From positions 1 to 64,000 of the forward strand of contig UBMU01000034.1 in the NCBI GenBank assembly GCA_900466605.1: a DNA stretch of 64,000 bases. Direction: 5' to 3'. Numbering within the stretch: position 1 is the first letter of the stretch; every line of letters begins with the position of its first letter. Shown here piece by piece: positions 9,061-18,533 of the stretch. The position numbers and the translations under genes were made by a program. This stretch comes from Hyphomicrobiales bacterium (GTDB lineage: Bacteria > Pseudomonadota > Alphaproteobacteria > Rhizobiales > Rhizobiaceae). The notes under the pieces were generated by a model. The model was not told where the DNA came from. It was given only the letters and a program-made list of their open reading frames with translations, and did no database searches.

Positions 9061-11190
9061 ATGAGACCTAGCAATACATTTACTCGGGCAGGTCTGCTTC
9101 TTGGTTGGTGTCTGTTGGCCACTGGATGCGTGTTGCCCGATCACGGCTCGATGGATAGTTCCACATCCATTCTTGGATCCGTGACGAATGCAGACCTTTC
9201 GGCCCGTTCGCCCCGTCCTGACGGAGTGGCGGCAGCGAGCAATGGAGGCGGTTCCAACCTTGCCCAGGGCGTCACCTATGTGACCCCGGGTGACGGGGTT
9301 GTTGATCCCATGCATACCGGCCAAACGCCGGCGGCCACCGGAAATGAGGTCAACCTCAACTTCCAGGGAGCCGACCTCAAGGAGGTTATTCAGGTCATCC
9401 TTGGGGATACGCTCGGGCAGACCTATACGATCGATCCCAAGGTATCGGGCAGCGTGACGCTGTCGACCGCCCGGCCCGTCGCGAAGGGCGAACTGCTGTC
9501 GATCCTTGAAACCCTTTTGAACATGAATGGTGCCGATCTCGTCAAGCGCAACAACGCCTACCAGATCGTCGAGGCGGGTTCTGCGGTCTCTGGCCAGACA
9601 AGCATGCGAGGAAGCGGCCCAGGCTTTGGGATAACAATCATTCCGGTCCGCTTCATCGGCGCACAGACCTTGGCCCGATTGATCGACGGTTTTGGCGCGA
9701 GGCCGGGTGCAATTCGCGTGGAGACAACGGGGAACCTGCTGGTGATCGGCGGCAGCGGTGCCGATCGTCAGGCGGCGCTTGAAACAGCAAGTGCCTTCGA
9801 TGTCGACTGGATGAAGGATCAGGCCGTCGCCATTATACCTCTGCAGAATGCTCGCCCCGAAGCGGTCATCCCGGAACTGGAACGCATTTTTGCTGCCAAA
9901 GGCTCGGAAAACGGCGCGATCCAGTTCATGTCCATGCCAAGGCTTCGAGCCGTTCTGGCCGTCACCCAAAGTCGAACACTCGCCGAACGCGCGCAGACCT
10001 GGGCTCGCCGGCTGGACCGGGAAAATCCTGACCTTGGTCAGAGCGTCCACGTTTATCGAGTGAAGTACCGAGACGCGACCAAGATTGCCGATCTATTGCA
10101 AAAACTGTTTGCAAGCGGCGACGACACGGACAGCGAGGAAAAGCCGGCAGGGACTGAAGCGGGTGGCGAGACCGCCGATGCCGCCGCTGCACCAACGGAT
10201 GCGAATAGCGCCGCGGGAACCGGAAGCGGAACAGACACAGCCGAGATCGACCCTGCACGCTTTGGAGCTCCCGCTTCAAACGGACTGGGCGCTGACGCCG
10301 TGCGCATCCGCGCTGATCCTTCAAACAACTCGATTGTGATTTACGGCGATCTCGAAATGCGACAGCGGGTTCTTGGCGCATTGACGAGGATCGACGTGCC
10401 GCAGTTGCAGGTCGCAATCAGCGTGACGATGGCAGAGGTCCGCCTGACCGACGACATGCGTTTTGGCGTGCAGTACTTCGTCAAGAGCAAGTCGGTCAAA
10501 GCTGGCACGGACCAGGGATCATTCGGTCTTTTCAATGTTCTTGCTGACAATATTGCCCGTGAAGTCCCCGGCTTCAATTTCGTATTGGGCACCGAAAGCA
10601 GCCCTGACATCATCATCAGCGCACTTGATGCCGTAACTGACGTCCAAATCCTCTCGTCGCCATCGCTGGTCGTTCTGGAAAACGAGGTTGCGCGGTTCCA
10701 GGTCGGCGACCAGATCCCGATCATCACACGCACCGTCACACCAGTTGATACAGCCGACGCACCGGTCAGCAATCAGGTCGAGTATCGCGACACCGGCATC
10801 ATCATGAACGTGCGGCCGCGGATTGCCGAAAATGGTGTGGTGGCGATGCGAATTGAACAGGAGATCTCCTCGTCGTCTTCCCCAAACAGCCTGACGCCGA
10901 CGATTTCCAACCGCAGCATTTCGAGCTCGGTATCCGTGGTCGACGGCCAGACGGTCCTGCTCGGCGGCCTGATCAGCGAACAGGCGCAACGAGGCAAGGA
11001 CGGGATCCCGGGTCTCAATCGCATGAAGGTTGTTGGCAATCTGTTCGGCAGCAAGAACCGCGCCAATTCGCGGACCGAGCTGTTGATCATGATCAGACCG
11101 ATGGTCATTCGCGATGGTCGCGATGCGCAGAGCATTGCACAGGAACTTCAATCGAAGATGTGGGGCATGGGCGGGCGCAAGATCAGATAG
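9061..11190 (+). CDS. gspD: Type II secretin GspD, lipoprotein type
   Basis: 709 residues. The N-terminus is a lipoprotein signal with lipobox LATGC (Cys near residue 23), so the secretin itself is probably lipidated, as in HxcQ of Pseudomonas. The N0 domain starts with VNLNFQGADLKEVIQVILGD (about 95-165), followed by N1, N2 and N3; N3 has a long Ala/Asp/Glu/Thr insert at about 355-405. The secretin core contains PSLVVLENEVARFQVGDQIP, VDGQTVLLGGLI, GIPGLNRMKVVGNLF and TELLIMIRP. It forms the outer-membrane channel. A self-lipidated secretin would not need a separate pilotin, and none is seen nearby. Confidence 0.95.
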   Translation: MRPSNTFTRAGLLLGWCLLATGCVLPDHGSMDSSTSILGSVTNADLSARSPRPDGVAAASNGGGSNLAQGVTYVTPGDGVVDPMHTGQTPAATGNEVNLNFQGADLKEVIQVILGDTLGQTYTIDPKVSGSVTLSTARPVAKGELLSILETLLNMNGADLVKRNNAYQIVEAGSAVSGQTSMRGSGPGFGITIIPVRFIGAQTLARLIDGFGARPGAIRVETTGNLLVIGGSGADRQAALETASAFDVDWMKDQAVAIIPLQNARPEAVIPELERIFAAKGSENGAIQFMSMPRLRAVLAVTQSRTLAERAQTWARRLDRENPDLGQSVHVYRVKYRDATKIADLLQKLFASGDDTDSEEKPAGTEAGGETADAAAAPTDANSAAGTGSGTDTAEIDPARFGAPASNGLGADAVRIRADPSNNSIVIYGDLEMRQRVLGALTRIDVPQLQVAISVTMAEVRLTDDMRFGVQYFVKSKSVKAGTDQGSFGLFNVLADNIAREVPGFNFVLGTESSPDIIISALDAVTDVQILSSPSLVVLENEVARFQVGDQIPIITRTVTPVDTADAPVSNQVEYRDTGIIMNVRPRIAENGVVAMRIEQEISSSSSPNSLTPTISNRSISSSVSVVDGQTVLLGGLISEQAQRGKDGIPGLNRMKVVGNLFGSKNRANSRTELLIMIRPMVIRDGRDAQSIAQELQSKMWGMGGRKIR

Positions 11191-11774
11191 TGTTGTCGCA
11201 AAAAACCATCATAGCTGATCTGGTGGCCGTGGCCATTGTGTCACTGGCAGCGATGTTGGTCGGATTGGTAACGCTGCCCCTGTCACGTGCGGTCCTTGGC
11301 GCGGTGCTTGCCGCACTGATGACATTGATTGTGATTGAAGACTGGCGGAACTTCCGCGTTCCAGACCTTGCAAACGCTGCAACGGCACTGGTTGGCGTTG
11401 CGGCACTCCTCTTCGGGATCGACCCCTTGGCTCCAGAGGCGATGCGATCATTTCTGGCAGCAGCTATCGACGCAGCACTGACCGGCGGCGCTCTTTTGCT
11501 CGTGCGGGAAGGCTATTACAGGTTCCGTCGCATAGAGGGGCTGGGCCTTGGCGATGTGAAGCTCGGTGGAGCCGCAGGAATATGGGTCGGTTGGCAGCAG
11601 TTTACCTTCGTCGTCCTCATTGCCACGCTGGGCGCTCTCCTCTTTGTTCTCGTCCGAATGCGGCATCAGGGCCATTGGCCGCCATCCGCCCGAATTCCCT
11701 ATGCGTCGTTCCTTGCGCCAGCAGTCTGGGTTGCCTGGTACTTAGGGCAATGGGGTGAGATCACCGTCCCGTGA
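11190..11774 (+). CDS. Short prepilin peptidase (GspO/TadV-like)
   Basis: 194 residues from the GTG at 11190, which overlaps the gspD stop by one base; a GTG at 11160 would add 10 residues. It is a polytopic membrane protein with six or so hydrophobic segments. The two catalytic Asp motifs of A24 aspartic peptidases are present: IEDWRNFRVPD and GLGLGDVKL. The N-terminal methyltransferase domain with its CxxC pairs, found in full-length GspO, is missing, as in TadV/CpaA enzymes. It presumably cleaves the five pseudopilins of this locus. Whether methylation is lost or done elsewhere cannot be told. Confidence 0.85.
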   Translation: MLSQKTIIADLVAVAIVSLAAMLVGLVTLPLSRAVLGAVLAALMTLIVIEDWRNFRVPDLANAATALVGVAALLFGIDPLAPEAMRSFLAAAIDAALTGGALLLVREGYYRFRRIEGLGLGDVKLGGAAGIWVGWQQFTFVVLIATLGALLFVLVRMRHQGHWPPSARIPYASFLAPAVWVAWYLGQWGEITVP

Positions 11775-11801
11775 ATGGCGGCCGCGTGATTTCTCTGAAG
11801 G

Positions 11802-12806
11802 TCAGCCTCCCCTGATTGATCCCCGCCACACAAGCTCAGCATGAAGCCGGATAGATTGCTCTCCGTCGTCCGGGGTCATGTTCGCGAGCCATGCAACCGC
11901 CTTTGAAGCAATTGCCACAACCGGCTGGGCGAAGGTCGTCAGATCGTAGGAGGACCAGGACGCCTGCTCGATATCGTCGAAACCGGCAACGCACAACTGG
12001 CCGGGAACAGAGATGGAGAACTGGTGGCGGGCAGCGTCCATAAATCCGCATGCCAGAAGGTCGGTAGCACAGAAGACGCCATCGGGGCGTTGCGTGCGTG
12101 TCAGCATCCGCTGGGCGAGTACTCTTCCCGCGTCGTAACCGGTCCAACCATAGCGCTCGACCGAAACCTCCATCCCAAGCGCGCGCGCTGCCGTGACAAA
12201 GCCACGCTCACGCGCCATCAAGCTTGGAGTTCCTGCTTCCGAATTGGCGAAAGCGAGCCTCTGGCACCCTGCCCTGGCGAAAGCGGTAACGACACGTCCA
12301 GCCGCCTCTTGGTCATCGAGATTGATCTGCAGCGTCCCCGGCTGTTCGTCATCGCGATTGATAAGAACAAGTCGTTGCCCGCTGCGCAGGCAGAGTTGGG
12401 CGATGGATTTGTCGGGCATACCCGAAAGTATGATGGAGGCATCGGCGCGATAGCGAATAGCCTGGCGAAGAGCGCGGTCAACGCTGCCGTCTGAGCGGTC
12501 CGTGCTGATCAGCATAGCGACCTTGCCCGCATTCTGCAGCATGAGCGTCAGTTCGCGCAAAAGCGCAGATCGGTAGGGCGTTGCCACATCAGAAACGATC
12601 AGGCAGACAATACCGCTCTCATTGCGCATGAGACCGCGTGCAAGCTCATTGACATGATAGCCAAGGGCCTCAGCTGCTTCCATGACCCGGCGCCGGGTCT
12701 CTGCCGAAACGCTGGCACCGGGAGTGAACGTCCGCGACACGGCGGAGCGCGAAACCCCCGCCCTGTCGGCAACCTCTTGAGCACTGACGAAATCTCTTGC
12801 CGACAC
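11802..12806 (-). CDS. LacI-family transcriptional regulator
   Basis: 334 residues from a GTG at 12806 with GGGAGG upstream. The N-terminal helix-turn-helix VSAQEVADRAGVSRSAVSRT with the hinge helix (ETRRRVMEAAEALGYHVN) is standard LacI. A periplasmic-binding-like effector domain follows and ends in LVWRGSIR. The ligand is unknown. It is convergent with the prepilin peptidase (27 bases) and divergent from the giant-protein operon starting at 13198, which makes that operon a plausible target. Inverted repeats in the shared 391-base gap could be its operators. Confidence 0.92.
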   Translation of the reverse strand: MSARDFVSAQEVADRAGVSRSAVSRTFTPGASVSAETRRRVMEAAEALGYHVNELARGLMRNESGIVCLIVSDVATPYRSALLRELTLMLQNAGKVAMLISTDRSDGSVDRALRQAIRYRADASIILSGMPDKSIAQLCLRSGQRLVLINRDDEQPGTLQINLDDQEAAGRVVTAFARAGCQRLAFANSEAGTPSLMARERGFVTAARALGMEVSVERYGWTGYDAGRVLAQRMLTRTQRPDGVFCATDLLACGFMDAARHQFSISVPGQLCVAGFDDIEQASWSSYDLTTFAQPVVAIASKAVAWLANMTPDDGEQSIRLHAELVWRGSIRGG

Positions 12807-13197
12807 ATGGGCCTCCCTGAAGCATCCTCACACTTTTTTGCAAAAGCGTGCAACCGACATTCTCTATTGTCGGCGAAGCTTTTGTGAACGGGGCTGTGGA
12901 AAGGTTGCGCTTTCTACACATACACTGCACGCCATTGCAATCGGCAATCAGGGTCTTACGGACCCGTCAATGCGAGCGAATCAGTTCAAACACGTCCGAA
13001 TGCCTCTGAACCGACATGATGCACGTCGAAGTAGTGTTGAAGGGCAGTGGTACTTCCACCTGGAATGCATCAATCATCCTATCGGGGTAGGCCCTCTGAT
13101 CCCAGATACTGCTGATTGCTGTCGTTCTCTCTCAGAGCAAACATGACAGGATATCTCCTCTGCACAGCTGTCGCGTTGCGAATGGGGGGCATACTTC
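12807..13197. promoter_or_regulatory. Divergent regulatory region with two inverted repeats
   Basis: This 391-base gap separates the lacI-type gene from the secreted giant protein. Next to the regulator start are two inverted repeats: TTGCA-6-TGCAA at 12838-12853, similar in form to LacI-family operators, and CCGACA-8-TGTCGG at 12854-12873. They touch each other and lie where they could control the regulator itself. The remaining 320 bases show no gene that I believe. The giant gene has GGGGGG as ribosome binding site just before its ATG. Confidence 0.45.
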
Positions 13198-16100
13198 ATG
13201 CTGAGGATAAACATAAAAAACCGCGATTTTTTAAGCGCGTATGGCGGCACCTCAAGCGTTTACAGCTCAGTCTCCGCAGGTAGTGCCCTTCTCGTCAGCA
13301 CAACCATGGTTTCGCGGATCGGAGGTGATCGGCCAGTCGATCCGACGACCGTCGGGTCGGTGAGCATCACCCCATCGCAATCGACAACCTCGACGTTATC
13401 TCTGACGAACGATGCCATCATCCAGCCCGTTTCGGCGACAGGCAGTTCTGCTGCGGCGGTTGAACCGACAAGCGGCGTCAACGTTGCCCTGACCACCACA
13501 CCGGCATCGACGGGACCCTCGCAATCAGGCGACCCCCAGTCGACGGTTCAGCCACGTACCGTTCTGGCACCAGACGTTTCAACATCGTTCGTACCTGTCT
13601 CCGTTCAACCCGTGTTGACGGACACTGCCGTGGCACCCATCACGGTTGCAACGTCCACGCTGCCGGTGGCAATCACCACCAGTCTGTCGAGCGCGCCGGT
13701 CTTTCAGCTTTCCACCGTGTCAGATGACGCAGCAACGAGCCAGGACGGCTCGACTGTATCGACACCAACAGCGGTTTCAGGGGCGAGCCAGGCGGCGCTT
13801 GTTACGACGGCGGCAGTAACCGCGGCACCGGCCCTGAACAAGATTGCCCTCGAAAACCAAAAACAGGGCAATCCGATCAGTGAGTGGGGCATCGAGGGTG
13901 ATGGCGATGGAAATATCCAAGGCTTCGCCACCGAGATCAGCACCAACATTGGCCAGACCGTCGACTTCAAGATCGCAACGGACTCAACTCACTACCGCAT
14001 AGATATCTATCGCCTCGGCTACTATGGCGGCGATGGAGCACGCAAGGTCGCCTCTATCGACAAGTCATTGACGACGGCACAGATCCAGCCACACCCGATC
14101 GTCGACATGTCGCTCGGCCTGATTGACTGTGGAAACTGGTCGGTCTCGGCGAGTTGGGAAATTCCTGCTGACGCTGTATCGGGCGTCTATTTTGCCAAGC
14201 TGGTTCGTGAGGACGGCACATCAGGGGAAAGCATCATTCCCTTTGTCGTTCGTGACGACGCCTCAGCCAGTGACATCGTCTTCCAGACCTCCGACACGAC
14301 CTGGCAGGCATACAACGCCTGGGGTGGGGCAAGCCTCTATTATGGAGAGGTCCCTGTCGATCCGGCGAACATGATCGGATACTTACCGCCCAATTGCAGT
14401 TGCGGCCTGACCGCGATCGGGCGCGCCTCGGCGATCAGCTACAACCGCCCAATCATCACTAACACCAGCCCGACTGGCGGCTCGCACGACTTCATCTTCG
14501 GCGTCGAACACTCGGCAATCCAATGGCTGGAGCAGAATGGCTACGACGTGTCCTATATTTCGGGCGTCGATGCCTCCAGGAACGGAAATCTCCTTCTCAA
14601 CCACCAGGCATATCTGTCGGTCGGCCACGATGAGTACTGGTCTGCCGAGCAGCGCGCCAATGTCGAGGCTGCTCGTGACAGTGGTGTGAACCTTGCCTTC
14701 TGGAGCGGCAACGAGTGCTACTGGAAGGTTCGCTGGGAAAGCAGCATTGATGGCAATGGCCAGGCCTACCGGACGATGGTCTGTTACAAGGAGACCTGGG
14801 GAACCAGTACTGATCCGAGCGACATTGGGACAGGCACCTGGCGAGATCCCCGCTATGCGGATCCGGGTCAGGAGCCAGAAAACTCGCTGACCGGCACGAT
14901 GTTTACGGTCGACAGCTACCGGCTGGATACAATCTCCATCCCTTATGACTATTCGAACCTTCGTTTCTGGCGCAACACCGACGTCGCCAACCTCCAGCCC
15001 GGTGAGACTTACAATCTGGTACAGAACCTCCTCGGATACGAATGGGATTCCGACGTCGAGAACGGCTTCCGGCCGGATGGCCTGATAAACCTGTCGCTAT
15101 CGAGCGTCTCGGTAAGCAGTTACCTGCGCGACTACGGGACGACTATCGGCGATGCCGTCGTCGAACACAGCCTGACCATGTATCGTGCGGAAAGCGGCGC
15201 ACTGGTCTTTGGCGCAGGTACGGTATTCTGGTCCTGGGGTCTCAACGACCAGCATCAAGGCCCGTCGACCCCAACAGATCCCAACGTCCAGCAGGCAATG
15301 GTCAACATGTTCGCGGACATGGGGATCCAGCCGACAACGCTCGACGCCAGCCTGATTTTGGCAACGCAGTCGACCGACACGACAAAGCCGACATCGGCAA
15401 TCACCTCTCCCGTCATTGGTGCGAGCTTTGTCGAAGGACAACGCGTTACGATCACGGGTACGGCTGTAGATTTCGGTGGCGGCATCATTGCCGGCGTCGA
15501 GGTGTCTACTGATGGCGGGCAACACTGGTTCAAGGCGACAGGCCGTGAGAACTGGAGCTACAGTTGGAATGTCCAGGCAAGCGGCACCTATACCATCATG
15601 TCGCGAGCTGTCGATGACAGCGTGAACCTGGAGACGCCTTCGACTGGCAAACAGGTCACGGTGGTTCTGCCGGCAACATCAAGCCTCTGGACGCTCGCGG
15701 CAAAACCGACCGTGGAGACCGCCATCGATCGCGATCCCGTGGAGCTTGGCGTGCGCTTCCAGGCAACAACCGGCGGCTTTGTACAGGGGATCCGTTTTTA
15801 CAAAGGTTTCTATAACGCCGGAGAGCACGTCGTCAGTCTTTGGACCAGCACCGGAACACTGATTGCAACAGGGATTTCCGTTAATGAAACACTCTCCGGC
15901 TGGCAGACCGTCATGTTCTCCAGCCCGATCGCAATTTCGGCGGGAACGACCTACGTCGCGTCTTACCATAGCAACGGTTTCTTCTCCTACACCGAGAACT
16001 ATTTTGGTGCGGCAACATACAGCAATGGAGCGCTGAAGGCTGTCGATGGTGGAGGTGTTTACACCTATAGCACGGCAGCCAGCACTTTCCCGGGCAACAG

Positions 16101-18513
16101 TCCGGGAGGCTCCAACTATTGGGTTGACGTCATTTTCGATGCAGGACCCAACAGCGTGCCTGTTGCCACCGATGACGGTGGTTTTTCGATCTCGCGCAAC
16201 GGCACGCTGACGATTTCGATTGCTTCGCTTGTTGCCAATGACACCGACCCGAACGGTGATGCCCTGACCATCTCTGCAGTGGGCAATGCGTTGCACGGTT
16301 CGGTTTCGCTCGACACACAAACCGGCAATGTGATCTTCACACCGGATGCGAACTATACCGGCCCGGCGAGTTTCACTTATACACTTTCTGACGGGCGAGG
16401 AGGAACCGACCAGGGCGATGTGAGCTTGACTGTCGCGGAAGGACCGGTTGGCCAGACCCTTTTCCAGGCGGGCGATGGTCCAAGCAGTGCTGGCGTAAAC
16501 GATGCTCCGGTAGAGCTGGGTATGAAATTCTCTGCCTCGACAAGCGGTACACTTACTGGAATCCGCTTTTACAAGGCTGCCGGTGATACCGGCGCCCACA
16601 CCGGCTCAATCTGGACCTCGGACGGAACGCTGATCGCTACTGTCGCATTCTCAAATGAATCCTTAAGCGGTTGGCAGACTGCAAATTTCTCCTCGCCGAT
16701 TCAAATTTCTGCGGGCGTAACATATGTTGCGTCCTATCATTCGACCGGAACCTACGTTGCAACGGCCAACTATTTCTCGACGGCCCACACAAGCGGCGCG
16801 CTCACCGGCCTGTCGAGCACTGCCAGTGGCGGAAACGGCGTATTTTCTTACGGGTCGGGGACAACCTTCCCCACCTCCAGCTACCAGGCAGCTAACTACT
16901 GGGTGGATGTCGTATTCAATCAATCGACGGTCAACACCGCGCCGGTTGCTGCCAACGACAACGGCTTCACCACCTACTCAAACACTGCTCTGTCCATTGC
17001 AGCTGCAAGTCTGCTTGCCAATGACACCGACCCTGACGGCGACGGCCTGTCGATTACTGGAGCAACCAGTGCAACCAACGGAACCGTAATATTTGATAGT
17101 CAGACAAATTCCGTCATTTTCACTCCAACGACAGGTTATGTTGGCGGCGCAACGTTTAACTATACGATCTCGGATGGTCGCGGCGGGAGTTCGACGGCGA
17201 CCGTTTCCCTTAACGTTGGCGGTACTCAGCCGAGCGCCACGGGCTTGTTTGCTGCGTCAGATGCGCCTGGCGTCGCGGCAGCGAATGATGCCTCCTCCGT
17301 GGAACTCGGCGTCAAGTTCATAGCATCCGTGGGTGGCGAAATCACCGGTCTGCGGTACTATAAGAGCGCTCAGGACACTGGTACCCATGTCGGCTCGCTC
17401 TGGAGCAGCACTGGCCAGCTTCTCGCATCGGCAACTTTCTCCAACGAGACGGCAAGCGGCTGGCAGACAGTAACGTTCTCACAGCCTATCGCCATCACTG
17501 CAGGTGTGACGTACGTCGCAAGCTACCACTCAAACGGATACTACATTGCAACGCCTGACTATTTCACTACGAGCCACACCAGCGGCGCGTTAACGGCTCC
17601 TTCCACTTCTACTAGCGGGGGCAATGGCGTCTACGCATATGGTACGGGCAGTCTATTTCCCACGGCCAGCTACAGTTCGGCCAACTACTGGGTCGATGTA
17701 CTCTATCATCAGTCAGCCCAAAATGGCGTCCCAACCGCGCTCAATGATAATGGGATCTCGACAAGTACGGGCGTGCCGATAACGATCCAGGCATCGACCC
17801 TCCTTGCAAACGACAGTGATCCAGACGGCGACACGATCTCGATCGTCGGGATCAGCAATGCTACCAATGGTACGGTTGCACTCAATACTCAGTCGGGTGC
17901 AATCACGTTTACTCCGTTGGCCGGCTATTCGGGCCCTGCCAGTTTCGACTACACGATCGCGGACCCTCAGGGAGGGACGTCCTCGGCAAGTGTTTCGCTG
18001 ACGATCTTCAATCAGGGAAGCGAACAGAATGTCTTTTCCGCCGGCGCGACCCCGACGGTTGCCTCGGTCGATGATAGTAACCCGGTCAATCTCGGCATGA
18101 AGTTCCAGTCGGACGCAGCGGGTTGGATCACCGGGATTCGGTTCTACAAGAGCGAGGAAAACACCGGACCGCACACGGGTTATCTCTGGACGGCAAGCGG
18201 CACCTTGCTTGCAAGCGCGACCTTCACCAACGAGAGCGCAAGTGGCTGGCAATCCGTCAATCTCTCGCAGCAGGTCGCGATCGATGCGGGCACCACCTAC
18301 GTCGTGTCCTACAGCACGAACGGAAACTACTCGGCGACAGGCAACTACTTCAGCGACACGACGACAAACGGCAATCTGCAGGCCATGTCGTCAGCGCTCA
18401 GCGGTGGCAACGGCGTCTATGGGTATGGCGCAAGCGGGCTCTTCCCGACAAGCACATACAACAGCACGAATTACTACGTGGACGTGGCATTCAGGCAGCA
18501 ACTCGCAGCGTAA
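13198..18513 (+). CDS. Giant secreted protein: dimethylformamidase-like domain plus DUF4082/cadherin-like repeats
   Basis: 1771 residues. Residues 1-210 are a Ser/Thr/Val-rich low-complexity leader without a classical signal peptide. Residues about 215-715 resemble the C-terminal catalytic region of N,N-dimethylformamidase large subunits (YRIDIYRLGYYGGDGAR, TWQAYNAWGGASLY, SVGHDEYWS, FWSGNECYWKVRWE). An Ig-like domain follows (about 720-825). Then four DUF4082-type domains (about 828-984, 1084-1242, 1346-1505, 1610-1771) alternate with three cadherin-like tandem repeats (VANDTDPNGDAL type). It lies first in an operon with a CobW GTPase and a type I secretion pair, so it is probably the exported substrate. 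RTX nonapeptides are absent. Substrate and activity are unknown; dimethylformamidases use a mononuclear iron held by tyrosines and a carboxylate, and suitable Tyr/Glu residues exist here but I cannot align them. Confidence 0.85.
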   Translation: MLRINIKNRDFLSAYGGTSSVYSSVSAGSALLVSTTMVSRIGGDRPVDPTTVGSVSITPSQSTTSTLSLTNDAIIQPVSATGSSAAAVEPTSGVNVALTTTPASTGPSQSGDPQSTVQPRTVLAPDVSTSFVPVSVQPVLTDTAVAPITVATSTLPVAITTSLSSAPVFQLSTVSDDAATSQDGSTVSTPTAVSGASQAALVTTAAVTAAPALNKIALENQKQGNPISEWGIEGDGDGNIQGFATEISTNIGQTVDFKIATDSTHYRIDIYRLGYYGGDGARKVASIDKSLTTAQIQPHPIVDMSLGLIDCGNWSVSASWEIPADAVSGVYFAKLVREDGTSGESIIPFVVRDDASASDIVFQTSDTTWQAYNAWGGASLYYGEVPVDPANMIGYLPPNCSCGLTAIGRASAISYNRPIITNTSPTGGSHDFIFGVEHSAIQWLEQNGYDVSYISGVDASRNGNLLLNHQAYLSVGHDEYWSAEQRANVEAARDSGVNLAFWSGNECYWKVRWESSIDGNGQAYRTMVCYKETWGTSTDPSDIGTGTWRDPRYADPGQEPENSLTGTMFTVDSYRLDTISIPYDYSNLRFWRNTDVANLQPGETYNLVQNLLGYEWDSDVENGFRPDGLINLSLSSVSVSSYLRDYGTTIGDAVVEHSLTMYRAESGALVFGAGTVFWSWGLNDQHQGPSTPTDPNVQQAMVNMFADMGIQPTTLDASLILATQSTDTTKPTSAITSPVIGASFVEGQRVTITGTAVDFGGGIIAGVEVSTDGGQHWFKATGRENWSYSWNVQASGTYTIMSRAVDDSVNLETPSTGKQVTVVLPATSSLWTLAAKPTVETAIDRDPVELGVRFQATTGGFVQGIRFYKGFYNAGEHVVSLWTSTGTLIATGISVNETLSGWQTVMFSSPIAISAGTTYVASYHSNGFFSYTENYFGAATYSNGALKAVDGGGVYTYSTAASTFPGNSPGGSNYWVDVIFDAGPNSVPVATDDGGFSISRNGTLTISIASLVANDTDPNGDALTISAVGNALHGSVSLDTQTGNVIFTPDANYTGPASFTYTLSDGRGGTDQGDVSLTVAEGPVGQTLFQAGDGPSSAGVNDAPVELGMKFSASTSGTLTGIRFYKAAGDTGAHTGSIWTSDGTLIATVAFSNESLSGWQTANFSSPIQISAGVTYVASYHSTGTYVATANYFSTAHTSGALTGLSSTASGGNGVFSYGSGTTFPTSSYQAANYWVDVVFNQSTVNTAPVAANDNGFTTYSNTALSIAAASLLANDTDPDGDGLSITGATSATNGTVIFDSQTNSVIFTPTTGYVGGATFNYTISDGRGGSSTATVSLNVGGTQPSATGLFAASDAPGVAAANDASSVELGVKFIASVGGEITGLRYYKSAQDTGTHVGSLWSSTGQLLASATFSNETASGWQTVTFSQPIAITAGVTYVASYHSNGYYIATPDYFTTSHTSGALTAPSTSTSGGNGVYAYGTGSLFPTASYSSANYWVDVLYHQSAQNGVPTALNDNGISTSTGVPITIQASTLLANDSDPDGDTISIVGISNATNGTVALNTQSGAITFTPLAGYSGPASFDYTIADPQGGTSSASVSLTIFNQGSEQNVFSAGATPTVASVDDSNPVNLGMKFQSDAAGWITGIRFYKSEENTGPHTGYLWTASGTLLASATFTNESASGWQSVNLSQQVAIDAGTTYVVSYSTNGNYSATGNYFSDTTTNGNLQAMSSALSGGNGVYGYGASGLFPTSTYNSTNYYVDVAFRQQLAA
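15680..18510 (+). repeat. Four tandem coding repeat units of about 0.78 kb
   Basis: Within the giant gene the DUF4082 domains begin near 15683, 16449, 17236 and 18028, giving a period of about 770-790 bases; each of the first three is followed by a cadherin-like domain. The protein repeats share signatures such as GIRFYK, GWQTV and YWVDV. The copies are clearly related but diverged at DNA level, so they are an old duplication rather than a recent expansion. Confidence 0.88.
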
Positions 18514-18533
18514 CGGCGAGTGGGGGAGTGTAG

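Noticed and set aside
15679..16599. Minus-strand open frame of 306 codons inside the giant gene
   Set aside because: Antisense to the DUF4082 repeats; its length follows from the codon bias of the repeat region.
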